Shown here one piece after another: positions 24,723 through 34,486 of a DNA stretch of 48,602 nt. The translations under genes were made by a program, and so were the position numbers. The notes under the pieces were generated by a model. It ran no database searches and was not told the origin of the DNA. It saw only the letters and a list, made by a program, of their open reading frames with translations. Each line of letters opens with the position of its first letter. The stretch's first letter is position 1. Origin of the DNA: an uncultured Erysipelotrichaceae bacterium (lineage in GTDB: Bacteria; Bacillota_I; Bacilli_A; Erysipelotrichales; Erysipelotrichaceae); the NCBI GenBank assembly GCA_947569705.1, contig CANOSP010000015.1, positions 1-48,602 of the forward strand, written 5' to 3'.

Positions 24723-26141
24723 CTATTTCACTTCAATAATTTTCATTGTATTTGTGGCGCCGCATCCGACCGGATAGCCTGCGACCAAAAGAATGGTTTT
24801 TCCCGGTTCAATTCCGTGTTCCTTGGCAATATTGCGTGCCAGTTCACATTCATTATTGGAAGTGTTCGCAATTTCTGATTTATATGTGATAACACCCCAG
24901 TTTGCGGCAAGCGAGCGCTGTGTCTTATCATCAAAGGTAACCGCAATAATCGGTGCTTTCGGACGGAATTTTGATAAACGGCGTGCAGTATTGCCTGATT
25001 GTGTAAAGGCAACGATAGCCGCTACATCAAGCGCTAACGCTGTATCCGCTACAGAGATACCGATCGCATCATTATTCGTGCGCTGTGAGGTGCGTACCTG
25101 CTTATACAGCACTTCCTTATACGGATAAATCTGTGATTCGATCGCTGTTGCGATTTTCACCATAGTCTGTACTGCTTCGATCGGATAATTTCCGGCTGCG
25201 GATTCACCGCTTAACATAATCGCATCAGTTCCGTCTAAGATCGCATTCGCAACATCACTTGCCTCGGCACGAGTCGGACGCGGATTACCCTGCATACTCT
25301 CTAACATATGGGTAGCGGTAACGACCGGTTTCCCCATTTCATTCGCAGTGCGAATAATCTGTTTTTGATAAATCGGTACTAATTCCAAAGATACATCGAC
25401 ACCCAAATCACCGCGGGCAGCCATGACACCGTCAGAAACCTCTAAAATATCACGCAGATTGTCAAATCCTTCCTGATTCTCAATTTTCGGAATAATCTGA
25501 ATATCCTCTCTACCTTCTTCCTTTAAAATTTTGCGAATTGCCAAAATATCCTCTTTACGACGCGTAAAGGAAGCAGCGATATAGTCAATTCCCTGACGGC
25601 AGCCGAAGCGAATATCCGCCTCATCCTTCGCCGAAACAAACGGCATAGATAATTTCACACCCGGTAGGTTACAGCCTTTTTTACTCTTTAATACATGAGG
25701 ATTTTCTACTCGGCAAGTTAATTCACCGTCTTTTTTATCCGTAACTGTCAAACGGCATTTTCCGTCATCGACAAGAATGGTTCCGCCGACACTTAAATCA
25801 TCAAAAATCTCCGGACACTGAATGTGAAAGCGTTCCTTTGTACCGAGGATCTTTTCTCTTACAATTGTGACAATATCCCCTTGTTCATAACTTTCAGAAC
25901 CGTTTTCAAATTCACCGAGTCTTACTTCGGGACCTTTGGTATCTAACAAAATTGCGATATTTGTTCCCAGTTCCTTATTGACCTCACGAATATTTTTAAT
26001 ACGATTTCCGTGTTCTTCAAAATCTCCGTGTGAAAAGTTCAAACGGATAATATCCATTCCGTTCTCCGCTAATTTCTTCATCATTTCCTTGCTTTCGGAA
26101 GCAGGACCGATGGTACAAATAATTTTTGTTTTCTTTTTCAT
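24723..26141 (-). CDS. pyk: Pyruvate kinase
   Basis: Converts phosphoenolpyruvate and ADP to pyruvate and ATP, the last step of glycolysis. The 472-residue form lacks the extra C-terminal PEP-utiliser-like domain found in many Bacillus enzymes. Motifs: TKIICTIGPASESKEMM, RLNFSHGDFEEH, LLDTKGPEVR, IIPKIENQEGFDN with the catalytic Lys and metal Glu, VMAARGDLGVDV, and the allosteric C-domain ending ATNTMKIIEV. It follows pfkA by 30 bp, the usual pfkA-pyk operon of Firmicutes. Confidence 0.97.
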   Translation of the reverse strand: MKKKTKIICTIGPASESKEMMKKLAENGMDIIRLNFSHGDFEEHGNRIKNIREVNKELGTNIAILLDTKGPEVRLGEFENGSESYEQGDIVTIVREKILGTKERFHIQCPEIFDDLSVGGTILVDDGKCRLTVTDKKDGELTCRVENPHVLKSKKGCNLPGVKLSMPFVSAKDEADIRFGCRQGIDYIAASFTRRKEDILAIRKILKEEGREDIQIIPKIENQEGFDNLRDILEVSDGVMAARGDLGVDVSLELVPIYQKQIIRTANEMGKPVVTATHMLESMQGNPRPTRAEASDVANAILDGTDAIMLSGESAAGNYPIEAVQTMVKIATAIESQIYPYKEVLYKQVRTSQRTNNDAIGISVADTALALDVAAIVAFTQSGNTARRLSKFRPKAPIIAVTFDDKTQRSLAANWGVITYKSEIANTSNNECELARNIAKEHGIEPGKTILLVAGYPVGCGATNTMKIIEVK

Positions 26142-26171
26142 AACGTAAGCTGATTTCCTTTCCTATTCTAA

Positions 26172-27134
26172 CTACACAAGACGATCAAATAAATTTTGTA
26201 ACTGCTTGCGTGAAGCACGCGGTATATTCAGGGCTTCCTCAATCGGTGTAGCAATGATTCGGTTATCCTTGATACCGACACACTGTCCGCCGATTCCCTG
26301 CATCAACAAATCAACCGCTTTTTCACCCATACGTGATGCCAATACACGATCGCTCGGAGTTGGCGAGCCTCCGCGCTGTACGTGTCCCAATACGGTAGCA
26401 CGACCGGAAAAGCCGGTATTTAAGCTGATTTTACGCGCAAATTGATGTACATCCGTCATCTTTTCCGAAATAATCACGATCGCATGACGTTTCTTTCTGA
26501 TTACATCTAAATCACGTAAGCGTTCCAAAATTTCAGTTTCTTCAAAGCCGGTTTCCGAAGTACAGACGATTTCCGCACCGCAGGCGATTCCTGCCCAAAT
26601 GGCCAAATCACCGCAGCGGTTCCCCATCACCTCGACCACAGAACAGCGATGATGCGAACTTGAGGTATCACGCAGCTTATCCACCGCATCGACGATTGTC
26701 ATCAATGCCGTATCAAAGCCGATCGTAAAGTCCGTTGAGGTAATATCGTTATCAATCGTTCCCGGCAGACCGATACAGTTGATTCCCATATCGGTAAGTG
26801 CCTGCGCACCGCGATAACTGCCGTCACCGCCGATCACAACGATTGCCTCAATGCCGCGTTTATGAAGCTGTTCCACTGCTTTCTTGCGAACGGATTCATC
26901 CTTAAATTCCGGCAAACGTGCCGAACCTAAAACAGTTCCGCCGCGATCTATAATATCACCGACCGCAGCCTTTGTCAGAGGCTCAATATAGCCTTCCACC
27001 ATGCCTTTATAGCCGTTATACACACCGAATACTTCAAGACCGCTGTTTAAAGCCACTCGTGTGACTGCGCGAATTGCCGCATTCATTCCCGGTGCATCAC
27101 CGCCCGATGTCAAAACTCCGATACGCTTTACCAT
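26172..27134 (-). CDS. pfkA: 6-phosphofructokinase
   Basis: Phosphorylates fructose 6-phosphate with ATP, the committed step of glycolysis. Start ATG 27134 follows GGAGG; ATG 27149 lies before that site. The 320-residue protein shows IGVLTSGGDAPGMNAAIRA (ATP site), GGDGSYRGA, GLPGTIDNDITSTDFTIGFDTA with the catalytic Asp, and VEVMGNRCGDLA, and is full length for the allosteric bacterial type. It is first in the pfkA-pyk operon; the dnaI stop is 53 bp upstream. Confidence 0.97.
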   Translation of the reverse strand: MVKRIGVLTSGGDAPGMNAAIRAVTRVALNSGLEVFGVYNGYKGMVEGYIEPLTKAAVGDIIDRGGTVLGSARLPEFKDESVRKKAVEQLHKRGIEAIVVIGGDGSYRGAQALTDMGINCIGLPGTIDNDITSTDFTIGFDTALMTIVDAVDKLRDTSSSHHRCSVVEVMGNRCGDLAIWAGIACGAEIVCTSETGFEETEILERLRDLDVIRKKRHAIVIISEKMTDVHQFARKISLNTGFSGRATVLGHVQRGGSPTPSDRVLASRMGEKAVDLLMQGIGGQCVGIKDNRIIATPIEEALNIPRASRKQLQNLFDRLV

Positions 27135-27187
27135 AAGCATTTCCTCCATTCTGTAACATTATACTCTACAATGAAAAATTTTTCCAG

Positions 27188-28087
27188 TTATTTTCGTCGT
27201 GAATTGCCGCTCATAAACTCTTCTGTAGCCAATGTGCGAATGCGCTCTTCCAGCCGTTCCGCCGCCATCGGCTCATTCAGTGCGTAGCGCTGCTTTAATT
27301 CAGGCATTTTATAATTGCTTGTGAAAAAGGTCAAGAGATGATGTTCCATACGATAATCCAAAAGTGAAAGCATCACTTCATCACGGCTCCATGCCGTAAC
27401 ACTCTCCCCGCCAATATCGTCCAGTACCAAAACCGGCACATTGCGGATTTGCTTCAAATGCTGTTCCTGCGCTTCGCGATCATGAAACATCAGCTTCAGA
27501 TCACCGATCAAGGTCGGCACGTGAATAAAGCCGACACGAATATTTTGCCGCGCATAATAATTCGTGATTCCGGCTGCCAAATACGATTTACCGACACCCG
27601 GTTTCCCGCATAAATACATGCCTTTTTTATTTTCAGGCTCCATAAGCAGCGCTGTAATCTTCATTAATAAACGCTTATAAGCATCATTCTCTTTGGTGAT
27701 ATTCAACTTAGTTAAATCAATCAAAAGCTGCCCTTCACTCAGCTTCGGATCGATGTAATATTGTCGATGAGCTAAAACTTGACGATGCCGCTTCAAATAT
27801 TCACAGCGATGCATACTGCTCAATAAAACACCGTCCGTATATAAATGCGTATAATGACCCGCAACCTTTTGTGTACAATAGTTCAGTCCTTTACATTGTT
27901 CACATCTTTCCACTGCTTTCAGCCATTCCCAAAAGCGTCCGACATGACGATAGATAAACTCTTGTTCTTGGCGGTTATCCTTCAGCCATTGTTTAATATG
28001 CTTATTTTGAATCAGCTGTGCATAAGTACGTTCCTTCCACTGCTTTGCCGATTCACTCATTTCGGTAGTAAATGTGATTTTATCCAT
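27188..28087 (-). CDS. dnaI: Primosomal protein DnaI (helicase loader)
   Basis: Loads the replicative helicase at origins and restart sites. The 299-residue protein has the N-terminal zinc-binding helicase-interaction domain (CEQCKGLNYCTQKVAGHY) and a C-terminal AAA+ ATPase with Walker A GKPGVGKSYLA, Walker B VPVLVLDDIGGE and FFTSNYKMPEL. It overlaps dnaB by 8 bp. The dnaB-dnaI order is that of B. subtilis. Confidence 0.95.
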   Translation of the reverse strand: MDKITFTTEMSESAKQWKERTYAQLIQNKHIKQWLKDNRQEQEFIYRHVGRFWEWLKAVERCEQCKGLNYCTQKVAGHYTHLYTDGVLLSSMHRCEYLKRHRQVLAHRQYYIDPKLSEGQLLIDLTKLNITKENDAYKRLLMKITALLMEPENKKGMYLCGKPGVGKSYLAAGITNYYARQNIRVGFIHVPTLIGDLKLMFHDREAQEQHLKQIRNVPVLVLDDIGGESVTAWSRDEVMLSLLDYRMEHHLLTFFTSNYKMPELKQRYALNEPMAAERLEERIRTLATEEFMSGNSRRK

Positions 28088-29264
28088 GTTGACCCCTCAA
28101 CTTTCGCAGCTGTTCCATCAATTCCTCATCACTGACAGCTTCCTCTTGTGCTTTCGGTTCATTTGTGTCTTGTTCATAGAACCACTTCGGCAGCTGCTTT
28201 GACGGTTGACTCGCATAATTAGTTTGTTGCGATTCTTTTTGACAATAAGCAAGTGCCTTATCTTTTGTATCAATTCCTAAACGCACCCATGCCGCCGCAA
28301 CCTTTTCCACATAGTTTCTTGCCAAAGACTGTTGATTTCGCTCCATCACATATTCCAACAGAACATTGATGACCTGCGAACTCATATGATATTTGTCATT
28401 TAACAGATTGATTAAATTCAAATCGCTCTTTGATAACTCAATATTATTTTGCCGTTGCTTCAAAAACTGTTTTGATGATGTATCATACGGATCTTTGGGC
28501 GGTTTCACAATTTCGGTACTCTTATGCTTTTGCATTTTATTTATCAGCTTTTTGCGATCTAAGCGATTATTCTTTAAATCAATGCTTTTACCGACCAGCT
28601 TGCGCATATCAATTTCATTGATTCCGTATATTTGCGCTTTTTCCGCAATAAAGTCCAAATTTTCCTTAGTTCGCTCACTTAACGGCAGAATCATCGGTGA
28701 TAAATCATTTAAAAAGCGCTCAAAGCGAAAAAAGCACGACTCTTTTAACGGTTCCGGTTTTTCGTTTAAGAACTGTTCTTCCTGTTCATCATCCCAGTTT
28801 CGTAACAGATCACTCATATGCGTTGAGATTTCTTTATAAGCTTTTTTATCCTCAGACTGAACGGCAAAGCTTTTTTTCATAAATTCATAGACTTGCTTAC
28901 CCATTTTATTCATATATAAGCGTCCGAATACCTCATGAGCTAAAAAATCACAGCCGTACTTAGGATACTGGAGTTCATACAAATACAAATTTCTGGCACC
29001 GTCAAAATAGGTTTTGATTAATAAATGCGTTTCCAAAATCATGCGCTTTTCTTCCAAAACATCAAAACTGAAACCGCACAGCTTACAGATCAGCAAATGA
29101 TTTTTTATCGGTTGCGACTGTTTTGCCAATGAATACAGTGTTTCATACAATGACAGTGCCTCTTTTCCCAACAACGGAGCATAAAGCATTCGCAATGATT
29201 GAAAGTGCGCATGACTCAAGGTAATCGTGCATTCAATTTTTAAGCGCTTTTCTTTTCCCGACAA
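28080..29264 (-). CDS. dnaB: Replication initiation and membrane attachment protein DnaB
   Basis: A 394-residue homologue of the Firmicutes DnaB/DnaD-type primosome protein, not the replicative helicase. The start is TTG 29264, two bases after the coaE stop and behind GGAGGGAT. The N-terminal winged-helix part covers LSHAHFQSLRMLYAPLLGKEALSLYETL, and a DnaD-like C-terminal part covers LINLLNDKYHMSSQVINVLLEYVM and YVEKVAAAWVRLGIDTKDKALAYC. With DnaI it loads the helicase. It is coupled to dnaI by overlap. Confidence 0.92.
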   Translation of the reverse strand: MSGKEKRLKIECTITLSHAHFQSLRMLYAPLLGKEALSLYETLYSLAKQSQPIKNHLLICKLCGFSFDVLEEKRMILETHLLIKTYFDGARNLYLYELQYPKYGCDFLAHEVFGRLYMNKMGKQVYEFMKKSFAVQSEDKKAYKEISTHMSDLLRNWDDEQEEQFLNEKPEPLKESCFFRFERFLNDLSPMILPLSERTKENLDFIAEKAQIYGINEIDMRKLVGKSIDLKNNRLDRKKLINKMQKHKSTEIVKPPKDPYDTSSKQFLKQRQNNIELSKSDLNLINLLNDKYHMSSQVINVLLEYVMERNQQSLARNYVEKVAAAWVRLGIDTKDKALAYCQKESQQTNYASQPSKQLPKWFYEQDTNEPKAQEEAVSDEELMEQLRKLRGQHG

Positions 29265-29266
29265 CT

Positions 29267-29863
29267 CTATCCCTCCATAATTCGCCGCAATTCCTTCTGC
29301 AGCTGTTGATTTAACAATTCCATACTGTCGTTATTATACAATATTACATCGGCTTTCGCACACTTTTCTTCCTGTGAAAGCTGATGTTTCATTCTGCGCA
29401 ATGCTTCTGTTCGCTCTACCTTACGATATTTAGTTAAGCGCTCAAGCAACAATTCTTGATCACAGGAAACGACCCATACCTCATCGAAAAAGGCTTCCCA
29501 TCGGACCTCAAACAACAACGGAACCTCAACAACGACAAGCGGATCTTTACACGTTTCGCAATAAGCTTTGATCTCCTGTTGAATCAGCGGATGAAGCAGC
29601 TGTTCCGCGCACTGCTTTTTTTTAGGATCGCTGAACATCAGATCACTCAGCTTTTGTTTATCCAAATTGCCGTCATGATCTAACAGCTGCTCACTGAATG
29701 CATCTGTAATTGCCGTATAGCCGCGATTGCCTTTGCGCAACAGTTTTTGATTGATCTCATCACAATCAAGCACTGCAATGTGCTGTTGTTTTAACAAAGT
29801 TATCACACTTGATTTGCCGGCGCCCATCACTCCGGTTAATCCGATTTTTTTCGTTTGTTTCAT
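29267..29863 (-). CDS. coaE: Dephospho-CoA kinase
   Basis: Catalyses the last step of coenzyme A synthesis. The 198-residue P-loop protein begins KKIGLTGVMGAGKSSVITLL, then VLDCDEINQKLL, LLHPLIQQEI and VVEVPLLFEVRWEAFFDEVWVVSC, all family hallmarks. It sits between mutM (gap 1 bp) and dnaB (gap 2 bp) in a tight repair and replication operon. Confidence 0.95.
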   Translation of the reverse strand: MKQTKKIGLTGVMGAGKSSVITLLKQQHIAVLDCDEINQKLLRKGNRGYTAITDAFSEQLLDHDGNLDKQKLSDLMFSDPKKKQCAEQLLHPLIQQEIKAYCETCKDPLVVVEVPLLFEVRWEAFFDEVWVVSCDQELLLERLTKYRKVERTEALRRMKHQLSQEEKCAKADVILYNNDSMELLNQQLQKELRRIMEG

Positions 29864-29864
29864 C

Positions 29865-30698
29865 TTATCGCTTCCTTTGACATTTAGGACAATAATAGGT
29901 TCCTCTGGTCGCCACTGTTTTTTTAATAATTTCAGTTCCGCAGTTTACACAGGGCTGACCCTTGCGGGCATGTACTTTCAGCTGCAACTGAAATCGCCCG
30001 TCGACGCCCAAGGATGAAGTATAGGAGCGAATTGTCGTGCCTCCCGCCTTCATCGCACCGCCTAAAATACGATGAGCCTGTGCCAATAAAGCGGGAAAGT
30101 CTTTTTTGCGCACCCGCTGAATTGAAATCTCGGGATCATATCCGAGGGCAAAGCAGATTTCATCGGCATAAATATTCCCGACTCCCGCCATCACGCTTTG
30201 ATCTAACAGTGCCTGTTTCAAGGTAATACGGCGCGGATGAAGCTGTTGATACAAATACTCAGGAGTACAGCGTTCATCAAAAACATCATAGCCGCAATGT
30301 CGAAATGCCTTTTGTTTCGTCAATTCTTCCTTGCGCTCATATAAGTAAAAGCGTCCGAATTTACGTGTATCATGATAGCGAAGCTGTAAACCGTTTGTAA
30401 ACGTAAAAATCGCATGAGTATGCTTCTTATCATACGGTTCATGTGCTTGTTGCACATAATATTTTCCTTCCATGCGCAGATGCGATACAATCACATGATG
30501 ATCCAGCACAAATATCAAATACTTACCGATCCTTTGATAATCCTGAATCTTTTGTCCTTTGACAATATCGCAAAACGCTTGCGGAGAACAATTATCCACA
30601 ATCCGCGGCCAAAAAACAGCAGCTGTTTCAATGATGGGATGCTGCAGCTGCAGCTCCAATGTTCTTCTGACCGTTTCTACCTCCGGTAATTCCGGCAT
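29865..30698 (-). CDS. mutM: Formamidopyrimidine-DNA glycosylase
   Basis: Removes oxidised purines such as 8-oxoguanine from DNA. The 277-residue protein begins PELPEVETVRRTLEL, placing the catalytic Pro1 and Glu2 after Met removal. GKYLIFVLDHHVIVSHLRMEGKY and LLDQSVMAGVGNIYADEICF follow. The C-terminal zinc finger CVNCG...YYCPKCQ is intact. It lies 8 bp after polA in the same direction, as in B. subtilis. Confidence 0.96.
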   Translation of the reverse strand: MPELPEVETVRRTLELQLQHPIIETAAVFWPRIVDNCSPQAFCDIVKGQKIQDYQRIGKYLIFVLDHHVIVSHLRMEGKYYVQQAHEPYDKKHTHAIFTFTNGLQLRYHDTRKFGRFYLYERKEELTKQKAFRHCGYDVFDERCTPEYLYQQLHPRRITLKQALLDQSVMAGVGNIYADEICFALGYDPEISIQRVRKKDFPALLAQAHRILGGAMKAGGTTIRSYTSSLGVDGRFQLQLKVHARKGQPCVNCGTEIIKKTVATRGTYYCPKCQRKR

Positions 30699-30706
30699 AC
30701 TCTCAC

Positions 30707-33283
30707 CTACTTTGCTTCATACCAGTTCTTGCCGATCGACGCCTCGGCAATCAGCGGTACGCTTAATTTCATCGCTTCCTGCATTCCTTGCTCCACAATC
30801 TGCCTCATCTGCTCAATCTCTGCATCGGGAACCTCAAAAATCAATTCATCATGAATCTGTAATATCATCTTTGCCTGTACACCGGCTTCCTGCATGGCAC
30901 GGTAAATACGAATCATCGCCACCTTGATTAAATCGGCAGCACTTCCTTGAATCGGTGCGTTCATCGCTGCCCGCTTGCCGAATTCCCGCATCATATAGTT
31001 TTTATCTTTGATTTCCTTTATATAGCGTCTGCGTTGAAACAGCGTCTTTACATAACCGTGTTCTTCACAATACGCAATCGTCGCATCCATAAACTGCTTA
31101 ATATTCGGATAAGAAGCAAAATACTTTTCGATAAATTCATGTGCTTCCTTGCGAGTAATGCCCAGCTGTTCGCTTAATCCGAAATCACTCTGTCCGTATA
31201 CAATTCCGAAGTTGACCGTTTTTGCCGTGCGGCGCATATTGGCATCGACGTCTTCCTTGCTTACATCAAATATCTGCATCGCTGTTTTCGTATGAATATC
31301 GATCTCATGATTAAAGGCTGAAATCATTTCCGCTTCATTCGCCATATGAGCAAGCATTCTTAACTCAATCTGTGAATAATCAGCACTCATCAAAACACAA
31401 TCCTTCGCTGCGACAAAGGCCTTTCTGATTTCCTTGCCTTCTTCATCACGTACCGAAATATTCTGCAGATTCGGTTCACTGGAAGATAAACGTCCGGTCT
31501 GTGTCTGCGTTTGGTTAAACAGCGTATGAATTTTACCGTCTTTATGCACATACTTGCTTAAACCGACCGCATAGGTAGAGTAAAGCTTCGCATATTTGCG
31601 ATGTTCCAGCAACAGAGCGATAATCGGATGAACATGAATCAGCTTTTCTAAAACATCTGCCGAGGTACTGCGTTTCTTACCTGCTTTTAAACCCAGTTCA
31701 TCATATAACACAACTGCCAGCTGTTTCGGTGAATTTATATTGAATTCATATCCGGCTATCGCATAGATTTTTTCGGCAAGCCCATTGATTTTCGCTTCGG
31801 TTGCCGAAGCAATCTGTGCCAATACCTCAAGATCACAGGAAACACCGTTTTTTTCCATTTCAAACAATACGCGGATCAACGGCATTTCAATTGTGGTAAA
31901 CAGCTCCCACATTTCCTTTTCCTGTAGTTCCTTTTTCATCTGTGCCGTAAGTGTATACAGATTCACACACTGCGTCGCGCAATAGCTGATTCGCTCTTGT
32001 TCATCACTCAGCTTCGGTTTCCCCGCTTTGCCGTAAATATCTTCTTTTGATTTACTTTCCAAGTCATATTTCATAAGCAGCTTTTCATAGTCATTGATGC
32101 TTGCATCAAGCAAAAAGGCTGCGACGCTTACATCAAAGGCTGCGTCTTGAAAGGCAATATTCGCTTTATGCAGCGCATGATACACATCCTTTGCCTGTGC
32201 TGTGATCCAATTCGATTGATTCAAATATTGTAAAAAGCCTTGATCATTTTTAAGGTCTTCTAAGCGAATGTATTCACATAACTGCTCATTGGCTAGCGAA
32301 AAGCCGTAAAGCGTCGCATCATAATAATTTTCACAGTCAATATCCGCCCATATCATGCTTTGTCCCTGTAACAGCGATGCGGATACGGTCGCTACCGCTT
32401 CACAATGTATATTCACTGCTTTCGGCTTCTTCACCTGCTTTTTCAACAGACTGTTCATTTCATACTTTGCATAAAAATCATACAGTGTATCTTCATGTTT
32501 TTCATAACGCAGATCATCAGCTTCAAACGGTAAAGCTAAATCGGTTTTAATCGTCGCCAGCATTTTCGATAAAAATGCCTGTTCCTTATCCGTTTCCAGC
32601 TTTTCCTTTAATTTCCCTTTGATTTCATCTAAATGCTCATAGACTTGATCAACCGTTTGATAATCCGCCAACAGCTTTAAGGCAGTCTTTTCTCCGACTC
32701 CCTTAACCCCGGGAATATTATCTGAGGCATCTCCCATCAATGCCTTTAAATCGATGATCTGTGCCGGAGTGATACCTTTGGTTTCCATCAGCTTCGCTTC
32801 ATCGATAATTTCGATTTCACTTAATCCCTTTTTCATCACATACACATTGGTTGTCGGATCAATCAGCTGCCACAAATCCTTATCACTCGATAAAATATGA
32901 ATCGTATGATCGGGATAGCGTTTTGCCATCGTACCGATAATATCATCAGCTTCAATTCCGTCGGCTTCATAGCGATAAATACCTGCCGCATCCAAGTATT
33001 CTCTTGCCATCGGCATTTGCACGATCAATTCTTGATCGACTTCTTTTCTTGTTCCTTTATATTCGGCATATACTTGATGGCGAAAGGTCGGCTTGCCGCT
33101 GTCCCATGCCACCAAAACCTCATCCGGCTGAATCATCGATAAAGCTTTTTCAATCATCATCACAAAACCGTAGACCGCATTGGTCGGTATACCGTTTGAG
33201 GTTTTCATCATCATACCGTAGCTGGTCGCATGATAAGCCTTAAACAACATATTATTGCCATCAATCAGTAACATTTTTTTCAT
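30707..33283 (-). CDS. polA: DNA polymerase I
   Basis: Gap filling and Okazaki fragment processing. The 858-residue protein has the 5'-3' nuclease domain (1-290: LLIDGNNMLFKAYHA, ADDIIGTMAKRY, ALMGDASDNIPGVKGVGEKTA), a degenerate middle exonuclease domain, and the polymerase domain with VLMSADYSQIELRMLAH, RRTAKTVNFGIVYG and LQIHDELIFEVP. The first acidic exonuclease motif reads ADIDCENYYDATLYGF instead of the DxE form, so proofreading is probably lost, as in Bst-type enzymes. First gene of the polA-mutM-coaE-dnaB-dnaI run. Confidence 0.96.
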   Translation of the reverse strand: MKKMLLIDGNNMLFKAYHATSYGMMMKTSNGIPTNAVYGFVMMIEKALSMIQPDEVLVAWDSGKPTFRHQVYAEYKGTRKEVDQELIVQMPMAREYLDAAGIYRYEADGIEADDIIGTMAKRYPDHTIHILSSDKDLWQLIDPTTNVYVMKKGLSEIEIIDEAKLMETKGITPAQIIDLKALMGDASDNIPGVKGVGEKTALKLLADYQTVDQVYEHLDEIKGKLKEKLETDKEQAFLSKMLATIKTDLALPFEADDLRYEKHEDTLYDFYAKYEMNSLLKKQVKKPKAVNIHCEAVATVSASLLQGQSMIWADIDCENYYDATLYGFSLANEQLCEYIRLEDLKNDQGFLQYLNQSNWITAQAKDVYHALHKANIAFQDAAFDVSVAAFLLDASINDYEKLLMKYDLESKSKEDIYGKAGKPKLSDEQERISYCATQCVNLYTLTAQMKKELQEKEMWELFTTIEMPLIRVLFEMEKNGVSCDLEVLAQIASATEAKINGLAEKIYAIAGYEFNINSPKQLAVVLYDELGLKAGKKRSTSADVLEKLIHVHPIIALLLEHRKYAKLYSTYAVGLSKYVHKDGKIHTLFNQTQTQTGRLSSSEPNLQNISVRDEEGKEIRKAFVAAKDCVLMSADYSQIELRMLAHMANEAEMISAFNHEIDIHTKTAMQIFDVSKEDVDANMRRTAKTVNFGIVYGQSDFGLSEQLGITRKEAHEFIEKYFASYPNIKQFMDATIAYCEEHGYVKTLFQRRRYIKEIKDKNYMMREFGKRAAMNAPIQGSAADLIKVAMIRIYRAMQEAGVQAKMILQIHDELIFEVPDAEIEQMRQIVEQGMQEAMKLSVPLIAEASIGKNWYEAK

Positions 33284-33429
33284 AAGAACAACCTCTCAAT
33301 CCCTATTATTTTACCACAGATTCGTGTACTTACGTATGCTTTTTGCATAATCTGTTCAGAATCTTTATTTTGATCTGCGATCAATTAAGCTGCACAAAAA
33401 AATGAATCAAAAAAATTTGCCTTTTCAAA

Positions 33430-33458
33430 TAAAAAAAACGTCAGATGATTCCTGACGT
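33430..33458 (-). terminator. Intrinsic terminator after the metal-binding-protein-like lipoprotein gene
   Basis: ACGTCAG (33438-33444) pairs with CTGACGT (33452-33458), followed on the minus strand by a run of eight T. Confidence 0.85.
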
Positions 33459-33463
33459 CTGTA

Positions 33464-34426
33464 TTATTCATCTGCCATTCCCTCTAATACTTTGAGATTC
33501 TCATACATCAAAGATCGGTAATCCACACCGTTTTGTTTTTCCGTTTCACTCAATGAGGAAATATTGCTTAAGCTGACGGAAATCAAACCAAGCTCACTGA
33601 CCAGCTGATCGTGAAGCTTTGCCATATCTTCGGGTAGATTCGGTTCTTTTACGATATAGCGAACGCCGTCTGCCTGAATACGTGCCTTGATCGCTTTCAG
33701 CTGTGCATCGGTAGGCAATGCGCCGTATTTTGATAAACAGATCGGATAAACTTTGATACCGTAGGATTTCTGCCAGTTACCGAAGCTCGGTGTGATCGAT
33801 ACGAAACTGATTTTCAAGCCTTCATCCTTGATCGATTGATAATCGGCATCCATACGGGCAAGATCATTCATCAGATTATCGAAATTCTGCGTAAATATTT
33901 TTGCATATTCCGGATACTTCTCACTCAGATAAGAACGAATTGATGAACCCATGGAACTCATGGAAATCGGATCGATCCACAGCATCGGATCTTTATCATA
34001 CATATCAATATTTTTAAAGCTGTCTCCTTCATACCACGGTGTTTCCGCCGTTACCACTCTGCCGTCAAGACTCGTTGAAGAATAGCGCTTGAACTGATTC
34101 AACGCACTGATCGAGCTTAAATCAATCATTTTAATGCGAGCAGAGCGAATATCATCTAAATACAATTCCATATACGGCTCCAGTCCGCCGATATAAAACA
34201 GCACATCTGCGCCGTGTAGGATCGCTTCGTAATCTTCATTGATTGTGGCTCTTTGAATCAGCGTATCGGAAGATATATTCGTTACGCTTACATAATCACC
34301 GCCGATCTGCTTCACAAGATATTCTACGGGATAGCTGGTGACCGCAACCTTGGGACTGCTCGGACGGCAGCCGCTTAATAAACTTACAAATAAGAATATT
34401 GAAATAAACAACAATCGCTTTTTCAT
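33464..34426 (-). CDS. ZnuA/TroA-like substrate-binding lipoprotein lacking the histidine ligands
   Basis: The 320-residue lipoprotein has lipobox LLSGC with Cys20 and the fold of metal ABC binding proteins (VAVTSYPVEYLVKQIGGDYVSV at the N-terminus, ADVLFYIGGLEPYMELYLDD). The three usual His ligands are absent: the first region reads TINEDYEAI (62-69), the second DPMLWIDP (146-153, normally DPHxWLDP), the third SITPSFGNW (210-218, normally a His before the FGY-like stretch). It therefore may not bind zinc or manganese in the normal way. No permease or ATPase is adjacent. It may be a repurposed lipoprotein. Confidence 0.8.
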   Translation of the reverse strand: MKKRLLFISIFLFVSLLSGCRPSSPKVAVTSYPVEYLVKQIGGDYVSVTNISSDTLIQRATINEDYEAILHGADVLFYIGGLEPYMELYLDDIRSARIKMIDLSSISALNQFKRYSSTSLDGRVVTAETPWYEGDSFKNIDMYDKDPMLWIDPISMSSMGSSIRSYLSEKYPEYAKIFTQNFDNLMNDLARMDADYQSIKDEGLKISFVSITPSFGNWQKSYGIKVYPICLSKYGALPTDAQLKAIKARIQADGVRYIVKEPNLPEDMAKLHDQLVSELGLISVSLSNISSLSETEKQNGVDYRSLMYENLKVLEGMADE

Positions 34427-34486
34427 ACACTCTCTCCTTACGCTTCATTATAACATAGTTTTACGCAAAGGGGTAGTATTTCAAAG

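Noticed and set aside
30707-33283. polA exonuclease loss as a new mutation
   Set aside because: Many Gram-positive DNA polymerase I proteins have a degenerate proofreading domain, so this is expected.
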